Positions 61,018 through 64,000 of a stretch of DNA of 64,000 nucleotides are shown here, one piece after another. How positions within the stretch are numbered: position 1 is the first letter of the stretch; each line of letters opens with the position of its first letter. Below the pieces are notes generated by a model. It was not told the origin of the DNA and ran no database searches. It saw nothing but the letters and a program-made list of their open reading frames with translations. The position numbers and the translations under genes are program-made. Source of the DNA: Acidocella aminolytica 101 = DSM 11237 (GTDB lineage Bacteria; Pseudomonadota; Alphaproteobacteria; Acetobacterales; Acetobacteraceae); assembly GCF_900129125.1 (NCBI RefSeq), contig NZ_FQVJ01000010.1, positions 1 through 64,000 on the forward strand, written 5' to 3'.

Positions 61018-62379
61018 ATGGTCGACTGGACTTGGACGGGCGCTGGGTCGAATACCGATTGGGAGACCCCAGGGAATTGGGTAAACAACGCGACTTATGA
61101 CGTCGGCAACTATCCTGGGATGAAATACGCGACCGCTGTAACGATCAATAGTGGCGCGATTATTTCTTTTTCGAGTGAATCGATTGCAAATATCGCAACG
61201 ATTCTTCTAGACGGCGATGTTTCAATATCTGGAACAGGCAAGCTTGCTCCCCAACATTTTGTTGTTGATACCGGCAGCGCAATCACACTTGGTGCCGATG
61301 TAAATTTTGTCGCGAGTAATGGTCTGTCGCTGAGCGGTACTGGTCTAGCGATTATTTCAGGCGGGACGTTAAGTGAGTCAGGACAGCCGCTGTCTTTGTC
61401 TGCTTCACAAACGTTGGAATTAAGCGGTGACGCGCAGGCGACGTTTGCAAATGGTGCAGGTACTGGCACGATTGTGTTGAGCGGAGCAGATTTAGCGTTC
61501 AATTCCGGTGGATCCACAGCAACAATTGATTTTGCTGATGTCGCGTCCGGCGGAACGGCTAATATCCTGAGCGTTCCAACTTACGCCTCCGATTTGACGA
61601 TCACAAATCTTGGCTATGGCGACCAGATATATGCCGTGGGCGATATACTAGAGCTTCAGGCCAATGGCGGTGACACATATAGCCTGATTGATACGCATGG
61701 TGGTTCCTATACGTCCACCGTTGCGAGCAGCGTGGTCCTGGCCTCGGGTGCGAATGTCAATGATTTTGCCATGCAGGGCGGGTATTTTGTTTATACAGGC
61801 TCTGCCCCTTGCTTCTATGCGGGCACCATGATTGCCACGCCGTCTGGTGAAGTGGCGGTTGAAGAGATTAAAGCTGGGGATATGGTATTAACGCAGGCGG
61901 GCATGGCCTTGGCAGTGCGCTGGGTTGGGCAATCGACGGTTTCCACACGCTTTGCCGACTCGCTGCGGGCTTTGCCGGTTCGTATCAAGGCGGGGGCGTT
62001 GGCGGACGGTGTGCCGGTCCGCGACTTGTTGGTTTCCCCTGACCATGCTTTGTGGATCGACGGGCTTCTGGTTCAGGCGGGGGCGTTGGTGAATAACGTC
62101 AATATCATCCGTGAAGCGGATGTGCCGGAGATATTCTCTTATTATCATCTGGAGCTTGCCAGCCATGAAGTGCTGCTGGCCGATGGCGCGCCAGCCGAGA
62201 GCTTTGTTGATAATGTGGACCGGATGAGCTTCTCCAATTGGACCGGGCGTGAAGAGCCGCCGGCCTGGATTCCTGAAATGGCCTGCCCGCGTGCCAAATC
62301 CGCCCGGCAGATACCGCCTGCCTTGCGCGCGCGTTTGGACAAGCGAGCCGGGCTATTGATTGAACAAGCCGCCGCCTGA
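61018..62379 (+). CDS. Hint-domain surface-type protein with beta-helix region
   Basis: A 453-residue protein. Residues 1 to about 255 form repeated short strand-forming segments (SGTGKLAP, LSLSGTGLAII, TIVLSGADLAFNSGGST) as in adhesin or autotransporter beta helices, starting with VDWTWTGAGSNTDWETPGNW. From Cys265 (PCFYAGTMIATPSGEVAVEEIKAGD, about 264-288) a Hint (hedgehog/intein) domain follows, with SHEVLLADGAPAESFVDNV near its end. No signal peptide or transporter gene is visible. Hint domains can self-cleave at the Cys; whether this one does is unknown. GC content is low in the first part and normal in the Hint part, suggesting mosaic origin. Confidence 0.78.
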   Translation: MVDWTWTGAGSNTDWETPGNWVNNATYDVGNYPGMKYATAVTINSGAIISFSSESIANIATILLDGDVSISGTGKLAPQHFVVDTGSAITLGADVNFVASNGLSLSGTGLAIISGGTLSESGQPLSLSASQTLELSGDAQATFANGAGTGTIVLSGADLAFNSGGSTATIDFADVASGGTANILSVPTYASDLTITNLGYGDQIYAVGDILELQANGGDTYSLIDTHGGSYTSTVASSVVLASGANVNDFAMQGGYFVYTGSAPCFYAGTMIATPSGEVAVEEIKAGDMVLTQAGMALAVRWVGQSTVSTRFADSLRALPVRIKAGALADGVPVRDLLVSPDHALWIDGLLVQAGALVNNVNIIREADVPEIFSYYHLELASHEVLLADGAPAESFVDNVDRMSFSNWTGREEPPAWIPEMACPRAKSARQIPPALRARLDKRAGLLIEQAAA

Positions 62380-62411
62380 GCAGCTTTTACAAGTTGACGT
62401 AAATAATCTGG

Positions 62412-62437
62412 AGGGGCGTGCTGAAAAGCGCGCCCCT
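62412..62437 (+). terminator. Terminator after the Hint-domain gene
   Basis: An 11-bp stem (AGGGGCGTGCT with AGCGCGCCCCT, one G-T wobble) closed by a GAAA tetraloop lies 32 bases after the stop. The T-tail (TTAT) is short. Confidence 0.65.
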
Positions 62438-62452
62438 TATGCTTGTGAGAGC

Positions 62453-62508
62453 CCGATGCGCGCCTAATTTAGAGGTAGCTGTGTGCCCTTGCGCGAAAGT
62501 CGCATCGG
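62453..62508 (+). promoter_or_regulatory. Inverted repeat spanning the cysK leader
   Basis: CCGATGCG (62453-62460) and CGCATCGG (62501-62508) are exact 8-base arms with 40 bases between. The loop encloses the ribosome site and the first codons of a small upstream ORF. Confidence 0.5.
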
Positions 62509-62573
62509 CGCGACAAATTAGAAAAAACGCTTGGAGATCAACATGCCGGTCAGCTCTGTTCTCGATACTATAG
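62481..62573 (+). CDS. Possible 30-residue leader ORF upstream of cysK
   Basis: A GTG at 62481 lies 5 bases after AGAGG and starts a frame reading Met-Cys-Pro-Cys-Ala-Lys, with Cys at codons 2, 4 and 22. It ends at TAG 62571-62573, overlapping the cysK start out of frame. The right arm of the inverted repeat covers codons 7-10, so stalling at the early Cys codons would open the hairpin. The frame may be accidental. Confidence 0.4.
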   Translation: MCPCAKVASARQIRKNAWRSTCRSALFSIL

Positions 62574-63457
62574 GCAAGACGCCGCATATCCGCCTCTCCC
62601 GCCTGTTTCCCGAGGCGAATGTCTGGGTAAAGTCTGAGCGCACTAATCCGGGCGGCTCGATCAAGGACCGGATCGCATTAGCAATGATCGAGGCGGCGGA
62701 GCGTGCGGGGGAGTTGAAGCCCGGTGGACTGATTATCGAGCCGACCTCCGGCAATACCGGCGTGGGGCTGGCTTTGGTGGCGGCGGTGAAGGGCTATAAG
62801 CTGATTTTGGTGATGCCGGAGAGTATGTCCATCGAGCGGCGGCGGTTGATGCAGGCTTATGGTGCCAGCTTTGATCTGACGCCGAAGGAAAAGGGAATGA
62901 AGGGCGCCATTGCCCGCGCGATGGAGCTGAAAGCGCAGATCCCGGATGCGTTTATTCCCCAGCAATTTGAAAACCCGGCCAATGTCGAGGTGCATAGCCG
63001 TACCACGGCGCAGGAGATTCTGGCGGATTTCCCGGAGGGGCTGGATGTGATCATCTCCGGTGTGGGGACGGGCGGGCACCTGACCGGCTGTGCCGAGGCG
63101 TTGAAGAAACATTGGCCGGATTTGAAAGTGTTTGCCGTTGAGCCCGCAGCCTCGCCGGTGCTGTCCGGTGGGACGCCGGGGCCGCACCCGATCCAGGGGA
63201 TTGGGGCTGGGTTTGTGCCGGGTAACTTCCACCCCGCGGCGATAGACGGGGTGATCACTGTGGAGGCCGAGGAAGCCAAGAGCTTCGCCCGACAATCCGC
63301 CATAACAGAGGGATTGCTGGTAGGGATTTCCTCCGGTGCCACGCTGGCGGCCATCGCCAAGAAGCTGCCGGACCTGCCCGAAGGCAGCAGAGTGCTGGGC
63401 TTTAATTACGATACAGGTGAGCGTTACCTCTCGGTGCCGGAGTTCCTCCCGGGTTGA
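62543..63457 (+). CDS. cysK: Cysteine synthase A (O-acetylserine sulfhydrylase)
   Basis: This 304-residue PLP enzyme makes cysteine from O-acetylserine (from CysE) and sulfide (from CysI). The PLP lysine is in [12 protein letters not shown], the phosphate loop in [11 protein letters not shown] and the substrate loop in [14 protein letters not shown] 62543 is preceded by GGAG at 7 bases; a TTG 12 bases upstream is possible. The stop lies inside the FNR-like box upstream of hemN. Family members CysK and CysM are not separated with certainty. Confidence 0.93.
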   Translation: MPVSSVLDTIGKTPHIRLSRLFPEANVWVKSERTNPGGSIKDRIALAMIEAAERAGELKPGGLIIEPTSGNTGVGLALVAAVKGYKLILVMPESMSIERRRLMQAYGASFDLTPKEKGMKGAIARAMELKAQIPDAFIPQQFENPANVEVHSRTTAQEILADFPEGLDVIISGVGTGGHLTGCAEALKKHWPDLKVFAVEPAASPVLSGGTPGPHPIQGIGAGFVPGNFHPAAIDGVITVEAEEAKSFARQSAITEGLLVGISSGATLAAIAKKLPDLPEGSRVLGFNYDTGERYLSVPEFLPG

Positions 63458-63467
63458 CCTTCATCAA
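63454..63467 (+). promoter_or_regulatory. FNR-like site upstream of hemN
   Basis: TTGACCTTCATCAA matches TTGAT-N4-ATCAA with one difference (TTGAC). It overlaps the cysK stop and lies 36 bases before the hemN ATG. Confidence 0.65.
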
Positions 63468-63503
63468 GGCGGTGAGGGGGGCGGTGTGTCATGGCTCTGG
63501 GCC

Positions 63504-64000
63504 ATGACCGACGCTGATCTTATTGCCCGTTATGACGGCCGTGTGCCGCGCTATACTAGCTATCCCACAGCCCCTCATTTCCACGATGGAATCGGCGTGG
63601 GCGAGTATGCGCATTGGCTTGTAGCCCTGCCGCCGGATGCGGCGATCTCGCTTTATCTGCATGTGCCGTTCTGTGATCGACTTTGCCTTTATTGCGGCTG
63701 CCATACCACCGTGGTGCATCATGACCGGCCCAAGCGGAACTACGCGCAGGCGCTGGCGCGCGAGATTGGGCTGGTGGCGGATAGGCTGGGGCGCCGGGCG
63801 CGGGTTTCGCAGATCCATTGGGGCGGTGGCACGCCGACCTCCTTGCCGGATGACTGCCTGGACGCACTGATGGAGCTGATCCGGGTGCGGTTTGACGTGG
63901 CGCCGGATGCCGAGATTGCCATTGAGATCGACCCGGCCTCGCTGCCGCCAGGAAAGTTGGAGGCGCTGGCGCAAATGGGGGTGACGCGCGCCAGCCTGGG
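63504..64000 (+). CDS. hemN: Oxygen-independent coproporphyrinogen III oxidase, 5' part
   Basis: A frame with no stop runs from ATG 63504 to the window end, giving 165 residues of a protein that should be about 450. The start YDGRVPRYTSYPTAPHF is typical of HemN, and the radical-SAM cluster motif CDRLCLYCGC is present, followed by IHWGGGTPTSLP. HemN makes protoporphyrinogen IX without oxygen, in the cytoplasm. The box upstream fits anaerobic induction. The rest lies beyond the window. Confidence 0.93.
   Translation, partial: MTDADLIARYDGRVPRYTSYPTAPHFHDGIGVGEYAHWLVALPPDAAISLYLHVPFCDRLCLYCGCHTTVVHHDRPKRNYAQALAREIGLVADRLGRRARVSQIHWGGGTPTSLPDDCLDALMELIRVRFDVAPDAEIAIEIDPASLPPGKLEALAQMGVTRASL

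Overview
The window looks like a core chromosomal segment of a GC-rich alphaproteobacterium, most likely an acetic-acid or acidophilic member of the Acetobacteraceae (Acidocella/Acidiphilium-like). The clues are a fused shikimate kinase/3-dehydroquinate synthase, a canonical hpnA-B-C-D-E-shc hopanoid cluster, a CysN-CysC fusion, a DUF2849/CysI/DUF934 sulfite reductase set and a Hint-domain surface protein. This assignment is inference from gene content. I see no rRNA, tRNA, CRISPR array, prophage or insertion sequence.

Layout. 0.2-7.9 kb: xerD diverging from aroKB; a lytic transglycosylase with a SPOR domain; a small lipoprotein; a polysaccharide ABC exporter (wzm/wzt) in one run with a D-amino-acid aminotransferase and a PaiB-like protein. 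8-11.5 kb: a soluble PAS chemoreceptor broken by a 2-base frameshift, then rpsA with its promoter and terminator. 11.7-20.2 kb: bamD-recN-ligA, a MarC protein, and a marR-emrA-emrB efflux operon. 20.3-27 kb: a membrane protein, the etfBA-hbd electron-transfer operon behind a perfect 24-bp palindrome, an aminotransferase, a divergent gamma-glutamyltranspeptidase and a pteridine-reductase-like SDR. 27.1-30.7 kb: cysD-cysNC-cysQ sulfate activation. 30.8-39.8 kb: hopanoid synthesis, with a diiron ferritin-like gene and hpnL on the opposite strand. 39.9-49.3 kb: GlsB, an MFS protein, plsC-ydcF-ftsX-ftsE, a zinc-ribbon protein, and an aromatic amino-acid/cell-wall operon (chorismate mutase-hisC-tyrA-NIPSNAP-glmU). 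49.5-57.2 kb: metX-metW, an alcohol dehydrogenase behind a perfect FNR box, rlpA, ilvD and a hybrid histidine kinase. 57.2-64 kb: cysE, the DUF2849-CysI fusion, DUF934, an AT-rich Hint protein gene, cysK, and the start of hemN behind a second FNR-like box.

How the genes work together. Sulfur assimilation is the main theme but is scattered: sulfate activation (cysDNC, cysQ), sulfite reduction (cysI, DUF934), serine acetylation (cysE), cysteine synthesis (cysK) and methionine synthesis (metX/metW). No PAPS/APS reductase gene is visible. The cysI and cysK leaders each contain a short upstream ORF whose second codon is Cys, together with inverted repeats, so cysteine-responsive attenuation is possible. 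The two FNR-type boxes, at adhP and hemN, suggest a small oxygen-responsive regulon. The hopanoid cluster, BamD, FtsEX, PlsC, RlpA and GlmU are envelope functions.

The most interesting leads are the two sulfur-gene leaders, the DUF2849-CysI fusion, the diiron protein beside the hopanoid operon, the transpeptidase with Ser at the Thr-nucleophile position, the etf palindrome, and the compositionally mosaic Hint protein gene.
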